From contig JAAPAO010000225.1 of NCBI GenBank assembly GCA_013115145.1, positions 6,495-50,372 on the forward strand: DNA of 43,878 nucleotides. The letters are read 5' to 3'. Made by a program: the position numbers and the translations under genes. Within the stretch, counting starts at the first letter, position 1. The number at the start of each line of letters is the position of its first letter. Origin of the DNA: Perkinsus chesapeaki (Eukaryota > Perkinsozoa > Perkinsida > Perkinsidae). Of the stretch, positions 11,310 through 23,475 are shown one piece after another. The notes below the pieces were generated by a model that was not told the origin of the DNA, ran no database searches, and saw only the letters and a program-made list of their open reading frames with translations.

Positions 11310-12182
11310 TATGCAATTGAATCTACAATTGGAACAACTTCGACTCATTTTATCTTTGACCAGATCCTAGCATCTCTCCAACGGTACGTCCTCTGTCCAC
11401 AGTTGTCACCATCTGAGGTTCCCCCCGAGGCCACCGAGTGGGCCGTAAGGCATGGGCGTCTGGTAGCAAGTGTGATTCATGATGAGTTTCGCCAATATAG
11501 CGGAGTGGACGATCGAGCTCTTTGTGGCCATCAAGTTCCGTAGTGATTTCGTTTTCTATATAAGGTGTTGTTGCGTAGAGCAGGAGGTCCCAGGTTCGAT
11601 CCTCGGCAGGTGTATTTTCTTATGTGCCCTTTTCGTGCCTTCTGCCTCTTCGTGGCTGCCCTAGGTGCTATGGGCATCACTTGGTTTACTATGAATAAAA
11701 TAAACCTCATGAAGAGCTCCTCATCACTGGAAGGGGCTGAAGACACCGCCAAAGTTGCCGTTAAGGAGGAGTCCCTAGTAAGCATCATCACCATTTGCCT
11801 CTAAATGCCTCCTATTTGTGACACAGCAAAATTGGTGTATTATGTTATGTATAATAATGAACAATATATTGTCATACAGTGTATTCTGAAAATAGAAACC
11901 TCGAAACCGTTTCATAGGATTTCTCTTTCCATCACTGTCAACCTCTCAACGGTCTACAATTACCTCTATTATTTCACAGAGCTTTCTTTCAGTACCGAGC
12001 GTTGGCCAAACGTATTGGCATTGCCCTTCTAGTGGCATTCCACTGTGACCTTATAATGCGACTGGGCTATACCCAATGTAAGTTTGCCCCAGTGCAGTGG
12101 CCCTGCTCTAGTGCTCTTAGGTGCCCTGGGATTCGTATCCGATGCCCACTCGTGGTTGCTCAATACAGTCAAAGCTCTCTGA
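11310..12182 (+). CDS. Unresolved membrane protein, partial model
   Basis: Coding-looking segments: 11310-11540 (FIFDQILASLQRYV, VRHGRLVASVIHDEFRQYSG); around 11640-11780 (a hydrophobic stretch FCLFVAALGAMGITWF followed by an acidic Ser-rich piece); 11881-11937; then 12000-12071 and 12115-12182, which encode IGIALLVAFHCDLIMRLG and ALGFVSDAHSWLLNTVKAL ending at TGA. At least two segments could span a membrane. I did not recognise the family. The 5' end and the join across the tRNA-like intron near 11540-11650 are unresolved. After the TGA the same frame stays open for another 26 codons. Confidence 0.35.
11590..11618 (+). other. tRNA-like 3' end, probably intronic
   Basis: TTCGATC (11595-11601) is followed by CTCGG, CAGGTGT, A and TTTT, again the 5+7+1 spacing of a tRNA gene end. 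Just upstream, GTAGAGCAGGAGGTCCCAGG reads like the D-arm of a tRNA joined directly to the variable loop and T-stem with the anticodon arm missing. The most tRNA-like of the set. Confidence 0.5.
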
Positions 12183-12378
12183 GCATACGCCGTTGTCTAC
12201 TTCGGTCCTCACTGCGCATTCTGTATTGGCCGCGTTGGTCTCGTCAAGTTGTCCATGCGTTAAAATCGCTCGGGGCACTGCGGAATTGTTGACTCTGTTA
12301 AGTGTCTTGCAGATGCCTTTACCTCCTTCAGTAGCATTCTAGCTCCTCCTCTGTGGTGTTAAACGCAGGGTGAATCCT

Positions 12379-12395
12379 TTTCTGACACCTCTAGC
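12379..12395 (+). promoter_or_regulatory. 17-mer motif, possible 5' leader splice acceptor
   Basis: TTTCTGACACCTCTAGC lies 24 bases before the uridine kinase ATG. It has a branch-point-like CTGAC, a short pyrimidine run and AG, so it could accept a spliced leader or end a 5'-UTR intron. The minus-strand copy at 40467 sits exactly at the 3' end of a coding-region intron, which supports reading it as an acceptor. Confidence 0.4.
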
Positions 12396-12418
12396 TGTGA
12401 ATATCTTCTTTCTCTATC

Positions 12419-14756
12419 ATGAGCGCTACCCCGTCGCCCTCCTCATCATCGGGACCTGAGAGGTGCTCTCCTGATATTCACCTCAATGAGTCCGAGGTAA
12501 GCTCTGCGCACTGGAGCTTGTCGCGTGCAGCGTTCCATACCGACCAGTCCTCCTCCTCGGTTATGCTGCCTGATGTTTGCTTCTCCCCCTCGGCTGTTGG
12601 TGCTTTGCCCTCGGTAAGCCTGGGCTGGCTCCTGGTGGTTATAGTGCTATTAGGGATCGAACAGGATGCTCAGCCCAGCGGCTAACATGCCACGTCGACC
12701 ATCTAGTGGGTCGATCGTCCATGATTTGATGAGCCCACAAGTAGGCCATCTAAGTCCTCCTTCCGCCTTTGGTATTACCATTAGGTGTCATCTCAGTGGT
12801 CGTCAGCAGCCCTCGGTTTGCAGCCCACTCTATTGCCGGAATCAGCCTGTCCAAACAGAGCACAGCCAATGTCCATTGGTGAGACCTACAGCGGTGAAGA
12901 TTCGCCTACTTTGAGGATTTCTGACACCTCTAGCGGTGGAGAGCGTCTCACCTGTAAGCATTTCTCACGTTGCAAACCACTTGCACTCTCTATATCTTAG
13001 TACCCGAGGCTATCGCTCCGCCTTCGCGTCCAGCCTCCTTCATGTTGAGGCCATTCGTTATTGGTGTGTGTGGAGGTGGGTCTTCACATTGCTAAAGTCA
13101 AGTTGAGTTTTCGCGCCTCAGGAACAGCGTCAGGAAAGACAACCGTTTGCAATCAACTGGAAGGTGGAAGGTTCTCGCTGCATCGCCTCGCATTTTGTTT
13201 TGTTCAGCTCTGTTGGCCGATGAGGATGTCGGCTTCCTTCCGAGCGATGCCTTTTACAAGGTGAGGATGTGTTCCGCGATGTTCGTAAAACATGAAAAAA
13301 TGAATTCGAAATGATTCGTGGGATTTCAATCTTGACGGTGTTAAAAGCCCTTTGAGAGGTGTAGTGATTTAGGTGTATTGTAACGCGCATCTGCATAAAC
13401 AATGTAACTTAATACGGACTGTTGTAGTCAACCATAACAGACCTCTTCACGTGGCCCGGAGTGTTGAGCCCAGGTCGCGGGATAACCATAGACTCTGCAG
13501 CATCTTGCCCAGATGCTGGCACGCTTTGCTGCAAAGCGTGCAAAGCCTCTGCAGAACCTCAACAATCTCCCAGGCGCGGTTCATAAGGATATTTTTCGGC
13601 TCGGGAAATACACAAAGTGTATCATGAGATATTAGAGTGATATAGTATAATACAATGAACGCATCGTGTATAATGGAGGCTGAATAGAAATATGAATGAT
13701 GTTTTCAGAATCTTAATGAAGAGGAAAAGAAGAAGGCGTATGCTGGAGATTTCGATTTTGATTCCCCGGACGCCATAGATTTCGAGGAGCTCAAACAGTG
13801 CGTTAGAGACTTGCGGTAGGGTTAGTCGTGTCGATTCCGACGAGAAGATCATGTGACAGGTCGTGGCATGATGTCCATATACCATTATATGATTTCACTA
13901 GGCATACAAGGAAAGAGGAGACAACTACACTCAAGGCACATCAGGTAGGAAAGTATCTTAGCTTGATCAGTGCAAGATATGCATGAGGTTAAGCTGGGCT
14001 TGGTTAGGTTATTATCGTTGAGGGAATTCTCATTTTCAACGACCCAGAGTTACGGGATTTGATGGACTTGAAGATTTTTGGTGATTAATTTTACTCCAAC
14101 TAATTCCCTTCAATATCTTTCTCAGTCGAATGTGATGCTGACATCCGATTAGCGCGCCGAGTGATCAGAGACATCGCTGAGAGAGGTCGAGAGCTAGAGA
14201 ACGTAAACTGTCTTTTATGCCTCCCGACCATTTACTATTATAAAGGTACTCGGCCAATACCAAAGGTTTGTAAAGCCGAGCTATGAGAAGTATGTCGAGC
14301 CTGGCAAGAGGTAAGATGTTCAATATGATACGAATTTTGCCTTGTGGTTTAGAGTTTGGTAGTTGACTGGCAGTATTGAGATTGTCGTCCTTGCTCTTGT
14401 AGGTTTGCTGACGTTATAATTCCAAATATTGGTGAGTCGATCAACTACGTGGCTATTGATATTATTTCCCAACATATTCGACTTCAATTGGCTGCCCGTA
14501 AGAGGCGTAAACATCATGTCCGAAGGGCACACACTCATTATCGTCACCATCATCGTCACGATAGCTCCCTCACAGACGCCGGCCTCACACCGACTAGATA
14601 TTCAGCCGAAGTAAGCTGATGTTGAATTCATACCACACTTCTCTCAACTTTTAGGGGGTACAAGATACATCACATTCATCTGATGGTGTTGGTCTTCAAG
14701 GTCTTCTAATAGACCGTATGAGTTTGAATAGGCTTATTAATACCCCTAAGAACTGA
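12419..14756 (+). CDS. UCK: Uridine kinase with Ser-rich N-terminal extension
   Basis: Phosphorylates uridine and cytidine in pyrimidine salvage. Fourteen exons join in phase to 428 residues: 12419-12496, 12548-12613, 12654-12740, 12785-12953, 13001-13075, 13122-13163, 13208-13260, 13709-13815, 13860-13944, 14008-14080, 14126-14202, 14246-14310, 14403-14610 and 14655-14756. Kinase motifs: P-loop GGTASGKTT (from about residue 158), SDAFYK, FDFDSPDAIDF, PLYDFTRHTR, VIIVEGILIF, the RRVIRDIAERGR lid and ADVIIPNIGE. The first 150 residues are Ser/Pro-rich and absent from ordinary UCKs, and their exons join without a break, so the extension is probably real. The tail is His/Arg-rich. Intron 13945-14007 shares sequence with Ran intron 1, and intron 14611-14654 with Ran intron 2. 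Confidence 0.93.
12918..12934 (+). repeat. 17-mer motif copy inside coding sequence
   Basis: Exact copy of TTTCTGACACCTCTAGC within uridine kinase exon 4, read as ISDTSSGG. Splicing at its AG from the nearby donor (ATTG|GTGAGACC) would break the frame, so I treat this copy as coding. Confidence 0.6.
13519..13541 (+). repeat. Perfect 10-bp hairpin in a uridine kinase intron
   Basis: GCACGCTTTG and its exact reverse complement are separated by 3 nt in the 448-nt intron 13261-13708. It could be a structured element within a long intron. No other RNA-gene feature is seen. Confidence 0.5.
13945..14007 (+). repeat. Introner family 1, copy a (uridine kinase intron)
   Basis: This complete intron shares about 38 nt with Ran intron 1 (15166-15218), including TATCTT, GATCAGTGCA, GATATGCA and GAGGTT in the same order and spacing. 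The two host genes are unrelated, and the flanking exons show no similarity. Confidence 0.75.
14611..14654 (+). repeat. Introner family 2, copy a (uridine kinase intron)
   Basis: The 3' half of this intron, TCATACCACACTTCTCTCAA (from 14628) plus a T-rich AG end, nearly matches Ran intron 2 (15349-15373) and a third site at 43766-43790. Confidence 0.75.
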
Positions 14757-15039
14757 CGATGATGACTGCCCTTTTCGTTGATACTATTATTACCCACGTG
14801 GCTTCTGTTTCTATGTTCTCTAACGTCATCATACATCGTCCTGTTTAGTTTGGGGGGACAGTAAAAGCACAATCGTTTCGACGCGTATAATCGTTGAGTA
14901 ATTTATTCACAAGTACGATCGCGTGCGCCCGATTGGCTATGCGACGGACTTCTTTACACATAAACGTTAACGGTTACGAGTGTTCTTATTAGTCTAGCAT
15001 ATGGTTTAGAATCCAAACTTTAGATTGTACCTTATATAA
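14757..15039 (+). promoter_or_regulatory. Intergenic region upstream of Ran
   Basis: Contains the CCAAT-box-like GATTGGC near 14931 and a pyrimidine-rich TTCTTATTAG near 14985 that could be a 5' leader acceptor. The function is inferred from position only. Confidence 0.3.
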
Positions 15040-15877
15040 ATGTCCGGCGTTCCTGAGTTCAAACTCCTTTTGGTTGGTGATGGTGGTGTCGGAAAGACCA
15101 CACTTGTTAAGAGGCATTTGACCGGTGAATTCGAGAAGAAATACATCCCCACTTTGGGTGTTGAGGTAATAATATCTTGAGGTTGATTAGTGCATGATAT
15201 GCACGAGGTTGACTTTAGGTCCATCCCTTGAAGTTCATGACCAACTGCGGTGAGATTATCTTCAATGTTTGGGATACCGCTGGTCAGGAGAAGTTCGGAG
15301 GCCTTCGTGATGGCTATTACATCCAAGTACATGTCACCATCCCAAATCTCATACCACACTTCCTTCAATTCAGGGTCAATGTGCCATCATTATGTTTGAT
15401 GTTACCTCTCGTATCACCTATAAGAATGTTCCTAACTGGCATCGTGATATCGTTCGCGTCTGCGAGAACATCCCGATTGTTCTTGTCGGCAACAAGGTTG
15501 ATGTCAAGGATCGTCAGGCAAGCAGCAGCATCAGCAGCCGAGCAGCATCTTAGTTTTATTCCCAATTTGCAGGTGAAGGCCCGTAACATCCAGTTCCACC
15601 GCAAGCGCAACCTCCAGTACTACGATCTCTCCGCCAGATCAAATTACAACTTCGAGAAGCCCTTCCTTTGGTTGGCTCGCCGTCTCACCAACCAGCCCCA
15701 GTTGGTCTTCCAGGTGAGCTCATGAGAATCTTTCGCGGGTGAGCTCATTTGTATCTTCAGGGTGAGTTCGCCAAAGCTCCCGAGTTCCAAATCAACCCTG
15801 AGCTCGTCGCCCAGCATGAAAAGGAACTCCAGGCTGCCCAAGACCAAGCCATCGATGACGATGATGACGACTTGTAA
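15040..15877 (+). CDS. RAN: Ran GTPase
   Basis: Small GTPase that drives nuclear import and export. Exons 15040-15165, 15219-15326, 15374-15517, 15573-15713 and 15761-15877 give 211 residues, the normal size. All G-motifs are intact: GDGGVGKTT (13-21), switch I ending [22 protein letters not shown] and LSARSNYNF. The C-terminus is acidic and ends DDDDDDL, as in Ran rather than Rab proteins, with no prenylation Cys. Intron 3 (15518-15572) starts with GC instead of GT. Introns 1 and 2 belong to the two introner-like families, and intron 4 contains a direct duplication of its own donor. Confidence 0.98.
15166..15218 (+). repeat. Introner family 1, copy b (Ran intron 1)
   Basis: Whole 53-nt intron. 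The segments ATATCTTGAGGTTGATTAGT and GCATGATATGCACGAGGTTG align to the uridine kinase intron 13945-14007 with few mismatches. Confidence 0.75.
15327..15373 (+). repeat. Introner family 2, copy b (Ran intron 2)
   Basis: 47-nt intron whose 3' half TCATACCACACTTCCTTCAA (from 15349) matches the uridine kinase intron at 14628. The 5' halves are not obviously alike. Confidence 0.75.
15518..15572 (+). other. GC-AG intron of Ran
   Basis: The donor is CAG|GCAAGC, the usual context of rare GC-AG introns. The conserved protein ([18 protein letters not shown]) fixes the junction, and no GT alternative keeps the sequence. The intron is rich in AGC triplets. Confidence 0.85.
15714..15760 (+). repeat. Ran intron 4 with duplicated donor
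   Basis: GTGAGCTCAT begins the intron at 15714 and occurs again at 15739, each followed by a similar ATCTT stretch. The intron is thus about two copies of a roughly 23-nt unit, with a second usable donor inside. Confidence 0.7.
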
Positions 15878-16237
15878 ATGTAAAGTTGTTGTTGTCTACT
15901 AGGCAGCAGTGACAGCATGAGTCTATATGATTGCTGCTGATAAGGCTGCTGCCTATAGTAGTTGCATGCATCACTCGAGATGGTTAAAAGATACTCCCTG
16001 TGGGGTTATCATCATAGTTGCTGCTGTGCTTCGCCTTCTTCTTCTCCTCCTCTCCATTCTCTATTGCTGCAATCTGCTACTATTGGCTGCACCCCCGCCG
16101 CGACTGATACGTATCCGCTTATTCTCAAACACCATCCATGATGCCTTGCGTTAAGTGTCGACGATGCTATGCTGGGAAGGACCATGTTTCTTGCGCGCCA
16201 CATTATTAGTTTTCTTAAACCGTACTCTTCCTAGTGC
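15878..16237 (+). other. Spacer between Ran and proteasome alpha-5
   Basis: A Leu/Cys-rich open frame (15927-16154) looks like a reading of CTT/CTC-rich DNA, not a protein. The pyrimidine-rich TACTCTTCCTAG directly before TGCATG is a strong acceptor-like site for a 5' leader or UTR intron. Confidence 0.4.
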
Positions 16238-17607
16238 ATGTCGTTTGGTGGTAAGAGTGAATATGATCGAGGTGTGAATACCTTCTCCCCGGAGGGGCGT
16301 CTATTCCAGGTCGAGTACGCAATCGAGGCAGTCAAGGTACCTTCGGTATTACTCTAGCCAACACATCTCTCTTAGCTTGGCTCTACGGCGATCGGTATAA
16401 CTACTAAAGAGGGCGTAGTGTTGGCTGTAGAAAAGAGGATTGGAAGTGAGCATCCACGGTATGTGATATAAAGGGTATATGTGGTGTTTCAGGCCCCCTT
16501 ATTGAGCCTAGCAGCATTGAAAAGATTATGCAGGTAACGTTGGACATTAGCTGACGGTAGAAGGATTTCATAAGCCCGAAACTGACGTGTGGAAACTGAT
16601 GTATCCCGCATAAAAAGGGCTAACAGGTCCTTCCGAAAAAAAAGTGGCAGATAGGAAAATGCCTTCCCCGCTCCGGAATAAAAATACGTTGTTCTGTTCG
16701 GCGCTTAAGGGCGTTTTGGAAAGCCGTCTTGGTATTGGTAGAGATGTTATCAGATTGCCCCTTATGCTGGATGTGCTATGTCTGGTCTAACTGCCGATGC
16801 TAGAACACTAGTTGATCATGCTAGAGTTGAGGCGCTAAATCATGATTTCACTTATAACGAGCCCATGCAAGTTGAGAGCATTGTAAGTTGCATAGGTGAA
16901 ATGGAATAATGATGCGGTTTAAAAGGTTCACAGTATATCTGATATGGCATTGGATTTCTCGAGATCGGATGATAAGAAAAAGAAAGGTGATAAGAAGAAG
17001 AAGGTACTGATAATAATGCTCCTTATTGGAGAATACGGTATGAATTTAGACTATGTCTCGTCCCTTCGGTGTGGCTTTGCTTGTTGCTGGCGTTGATGCT
17101 GACAACGGCCCTCAGCTGTTTATGGCCGATCCTAGTGGATCTTATACTAAGTAATATTTGATAGTAAATCCAATTACACCACTAAAGGTATCGAGCGGCT
17201 GCTATCGGTTCAGCAGCTGAGGGTGCTACTAGTATCCTGTTGGAGCAATATAAGGAAAGCCTTACTCTTAAGGAGGTAGTGGTGGTGTGAGTGTTGAAAG
17301 GTTTGGTAATGTTGAGACAGGCGGAGGATTTGGCATTGGTGGTGTTGCGTCAAGTGATGGAAGAGAAGATCACTGAGGTTAACGTGGAAGTTGGTATTGC
17401 TAAAGATACTACCTTCGAAATGTACGTTATTTTATCATTGCACCAGTTGTTTATGCTTGCCTGTCAGATTATCAACTGCTGAAGTTCAGAACATCATTGA
17501 TAGATTGCCAGCTCCTACAGTATGACGGATGCCAGTTTATGATTGCTGTTATTATTATTATTGTTCAGGTCCCCACCCTATTAACCGCTACTAGTGGATC
17601 GGCTTAA
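16238..17607 (+). CDS. PSMA5: 20S proteasome subunit alpha-5
   Basis: Structural alpha-ring subunit of the 20S proteasome. Ten exons in phase give 265 residues: 16238-16336, 16376-16445, 16493-16533, 16754-16882, 16926-17003, 17050-17150, 17188-17275, 17321-17421, 17468-17519 and 17569-17607. The alpha-type signature [19 protein letters not shown] and the alpha-5 markers [27 protein letters not shown] and LRQVMEEK are present. Before MSRPFG, where animal and yeast alpha-5 carry an acidic GEEDAD-type loop, this protein has a Lys-rich insert ([12 protein letters not shown]) filling the 16926-17003 exon end. The insert lies on the surface loop in known structures, so the fold should tolerate it. 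The intron 16534-16753 is unusually long for this gene. Confidence 0.97.
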
Positions 17608-17922
17608 ATACTTGAAGTAGATGATTCTTTTGTGGTTTCGAATGTCCTCACTGTTGTGTAGTATCAGTATCGTTGATATTAGTCATTAGAGATGGGCAAA
17701 ATTACGACCCCAGAAATCGCAGGAAATTACGACAATTACCGTTACGGCGTAAGGGTACCAAGTGATGCATGCATCGGTTCAATTATTCCCCCACTTAACC
17801 TTCATTCCCGTTACAGCATCCAACTGATCAATATTTCACAGATACGAGAACTCAACAAGGAAGACTAAGCTGTCAAAACGAGACTATTGGTCATACAATA
17901 TACCTTCAAGAAATGATACATT
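17608..17922. other. Convergent intergenic spacer
   Basis: Between the 3' ends of proteasome alpha-5 (+) and the secreted protein gene (-). No coding support and no polyadenylation signal I can defend. Confidence 0.4.
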
Positions 17923-18381
17923 CTAGCAAGACGACAAGGTTGTCTCTGGGAACCATCCTAGTGTGAAGTTGACAGATGAATCACCTTTCATAGCTTTGAC
18001 GGTGACAGATGGATCAGGCAAAGCAAACTTGAAATTGAACTTGTCCAGATTGGTGGTTGTATTCACATCTGTCAGCTGTAAACGGCCATCAGAATCGTAT
18101 TCGTACTTGAGGCCTGTTACTGGATCGCCCATCACAGGAATGTCGAAGGACATTTCACCATTATTGTCCAAAGTTAGGTTCACTGTAGATGACACAGGGC
18201 TTTCAATGGGACCACAGAAGCTCTGACCGGTAACTGCCGGTTTACTGGTCGGAGATGTGGAAGTAGTGGGAGCAGTAGTAGTAGCATTATTGTTGTTGCT
18301 ACTGCAGCCAGAAAGATGCATGGCGAGGGCAGCGGTACATGCCAGCAGAGAAAGAAGGCGGCGACTAGTATGAATGCTCAT
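17923..18381 (-). CDS. Intronless secreted protein, unknown family
   Basis: Single-exon gene of 152 residues; the start is placed at MSIHTSRRLLSLL because a hydrophobic signal sequence (LLSLLACTAALAMHL) follows immediately. The upstream in-frame ATG at 18423 would bury the signal. After the signal comes SGCSSNNNN, a Thr/Ser/Asn-rich linker (ATTTAPTTSTSPTS), then a compact domain with two Cys (SFCGP and the terminal SSC) and a beta-rich pattern (VNLTLDNNGEMSFDIPV, YEYDSDGRLQL). I do not recognise the domain. The lack of introns sets it apart from every neighbour and fits a lineage-specific expanded secreted family. It may be displayed or released at the cell surface. Confidence 0.7.
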   Translation of the reverse strand: MSIHTSRRLLSLLACTAALAMHLSGCSSNNNNATTTAPTTSTSPTSKPAVTGQSFCGPIESPVSSTVNLTLDNNGEMSFDIPVMGDPVTGLKYEYDSDGRLQLTDVNTTTNLDKFNFKFALPDPSVTVKAMKGDSSVNFTLGWFPETTLSSC

Positions 18382-19077
18382 TAAGTGAAAAAAGTGTTGA
18401 CTGACGCTTGAGAGGGGAACCACTGAATGAGTTATTCAATATTTTTATAATAGGGTTATTTAGAATAACTGTACTTCACGATAGTACCGGGTGACTCTAA
18501 AAACACTAATAGCACTACTGTAAGTAATTTAAATACTCATGTGTAATTCCGGATACATCTGCGTTTGGTAAAGTAAGTTATTATTATAAATATCGAACAA
18601 TCTCACACTCACCTAACATGGTCTGAGCGTCATTTGTACGAACGAAAACCAGTTGAGTTTGTTTCAACAACCAGGCGATCTAGATCGATAATATATTACT
18701 GATTTTAAGGAGTTGATAAAGTGAAAGGAATTCTCCCACCGCGAACTTATTGCTTTTATGCTATTATTCTCGGCAATATTGCTGCTAACGAAGGCCCGGT
18801 GGTTAAGCTAGGAGGCCCCGCAGGGATCATATTGATGATCACGCGTGTACTAGACGCAAAATTAGCGTTGAGGAAATGCAAGATCGTACAAGATCTCAAA
18901 GATTGTCACGTCGTTACTAAGACGTATTGACATGTCCGACTGAGAGGTACGAGAGGATCTGACTTTAAGAGCAGTTACCAGTACTGGTTGTCTTATGTGA
19001 CTGGCTATCTACCGTTATTGCAGGTTTTCTTATTTATTCCTTGTTATTGCTTTTATATACATCAGCAGCATTATTGA
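18382..19077. other. Divergent intergenic region
   Basis: Lies between the secreted protein gene (-) and VPS4 (+). A 69-codon frame at 18721-18930 has no motif and no splice support. The 3' end has a long T-rich tract ending CATCAGCAG a few bases before the VPS4 ATG, a good acceptor-like context. Confidence 0.4.
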
Positions 19078-21958
<2,881 letters not shown>

Positions 21959-22275
21959 CTCAAGGGGATGCTGCATTTTGTAAAGATTGATATATCACTT
22001 CTTCCGGCTTAGTAATATTTAATGATGATGATGATGGTCGTCTAGAATGTACTAATGTCACCAAAGTCTCTAATTTAATTGAAGGTGGCTCGAGTTGAGT
22101 GGCGGGGCATTATTTACCATGTTCCCGTAGTTGGAATGAACAAGGTGTGGTCTATGGTGACAGGATTAGGTAGAAGTAGACAGCCCTTTAACCTCAGCTG
22201 GTTGGCAGGAAGCCCAGATAAGTTTCGCAATTTAATAAGTGAGAAAAGATTCTCTCGAGGTTGGTAGGCATACCT
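21959..22275 (+). other. Spacer between VPS4 and the thiol dioxygenase
   Basis: An open frame at 22079-22267 lacks motifs and does not splice into the next gene in frame. Nothing else is seen. Confidence 0.35.
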
Positions 22276-23475
22276 ATGTCGTTAGGTACCCTCCATAAAC
22301 ATAAGGGAGAATTGAAGAGACTAGATGAAAGTAAAGCAGCTTTCAAAGATATAGTATCCAGCATGAATACTATGACGGCAGAGGACTTTGGGGTCGATGT
22401 TCATGAAGGTCAGTGGCTGTTCTTATCTTAGGGTTATTGCTGATGTTGGAACATCAGTTGGCAATTTCGTAGTAGTCTTGCTCAAAGCGTTGGGTGGGGC
22501 CCCGATGAGAAAAACCGCCTTCACCAAAATTTCCTCGCAATTTTCGTTAGCCATTCACATGTGTTGGCAACACAGTGTTGGCAAGTATATTCAGTTATTG
22601 GTTATCGCTGCTTATGAGGAACACAATTGTGATTTATTAAATACCGCAAACGAATGAGTAAATTGAGCACTAAATGGTTGCCGATTTAAGCAAATAGGAA
22701 TGATTAATTTAGCAAGTTGCGAGAATGCCGCTGGAATGCTGTTGCATCTTTGGGTATCTTATCTGTGTCAGATGTCCCAAAATGGGCCCGTGATGGTGAG
22801 GTATTCTATCAATCCATAGTAGATATTCCTGACTTCTGTTTATGTGTATTTATGCTAATGCCCGGGGCTACTTTACCTTACCACGGTAAGTAATGAATTA
22901 TAACATAGTGGCAGCATTGTTGGGCAGCAGATCACCCTCATCAAAATGTGATCAGTAGAGTAGTTTCGGGTACCTTAACTGCGGACGTATTCAGTCCATT
23001 AACGCCGTATAAGGCGATCCCTGGCGAGGTTAGTGGTACCAATGTGTCGCGCTTTATTCGGGTCTGTTAGGTGTTCAAAGCAACACCAGTTGCAAAGTGG
23101 AACGGGAACCATACCGAGGGAACCACGATGTTCCTTAATCCAACCTTCGCTAATGTAAGTCAATATCTTCCGACACCTCGAGCTGTTTCTGTAGATCCAC
23201 GGCTTCGCGAACTTAACCTCCGATCCCTGTGTATTTGTTGACTTAATCATGCCTCCTTACGGCTATAATGTTCAAAGTTCTACAGAGCCTTTCATCTCGT
23301 AATACTCCATTCATAGTGCATTCGGTGGCAACTCAGCTTGTTTAGGTATTTTGAAAGGAGATCCAACGGCAGCGATGATGATGAGGAGATGGAGCTTGGC
23401 GTTATCGACGAGCCCGATGACTTCACTACCATAAGTGTTCCTTCCAGACTGTTGCAGCCCGCCACAGACGTATAA
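22276..23475 (+). CDS. ADO: ADO/PCO-type thiol dioxygenase
   Basis: Non-haem iron dioxygenase that oxidises a free thiol or an N-terminal Cys with O2 and so links protein stability to oxygen level in plants and animals. Exons 22276-22408, 22432-22468, 22713-22885, 22931-23028, 23071-23154, 23195-23298 and 23346-23475 join in phase to 252 residues, the family size. Three iron-binding His are visible: two in LPYHDHP (near 114 and 116) and one in NIHGF (near 177). Other family marks are MTAEDFGVD, FMLMPGATLP, SRVVSGTL, and the C-terminal DPCVFVDLIMPPYG with YF after it. The tail is acidic (SDDDEEMELG). Intron 1 is only 23 nt and frame-breaking if kept. The substrate cannot be deduced. Confidence 0.85.

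Noticed and set aside
12650-12665. GGGATCGAAC looked like another reversed tRNA T-arm in an intron
   Set aside because: Phase analysis puts it in uridine kinase exon 3 (12654-12740, GSNRML...), so it is coding.
12918-12934. 17-mer as a 3' splice site in uridine kinase
   Set aside because: Splicing there breaks the frame into the kinase domain, while the unspliced reading is open and in phase.
15927-16154. 75-codon Leu/Cys-rich open frame
   Set aside because: Encoded by pyrimidine-rich DNA between Ran and proteasome alpha-5, with no motif and no splice support.
18705-18930. Frame preceded by AAGGAG, like a bacterial ribosome site
   Set aside because: The surroundings are clearly eukaryotic nuclear DNA, and the frame has no recognisable product.
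22388-22657. 89-codon open frame beginning within the thiol dioxygenase
   Set aside because: Most of it lies in intron 22469-22712; the conserved protein needs only 22432-22468 in a different frame.
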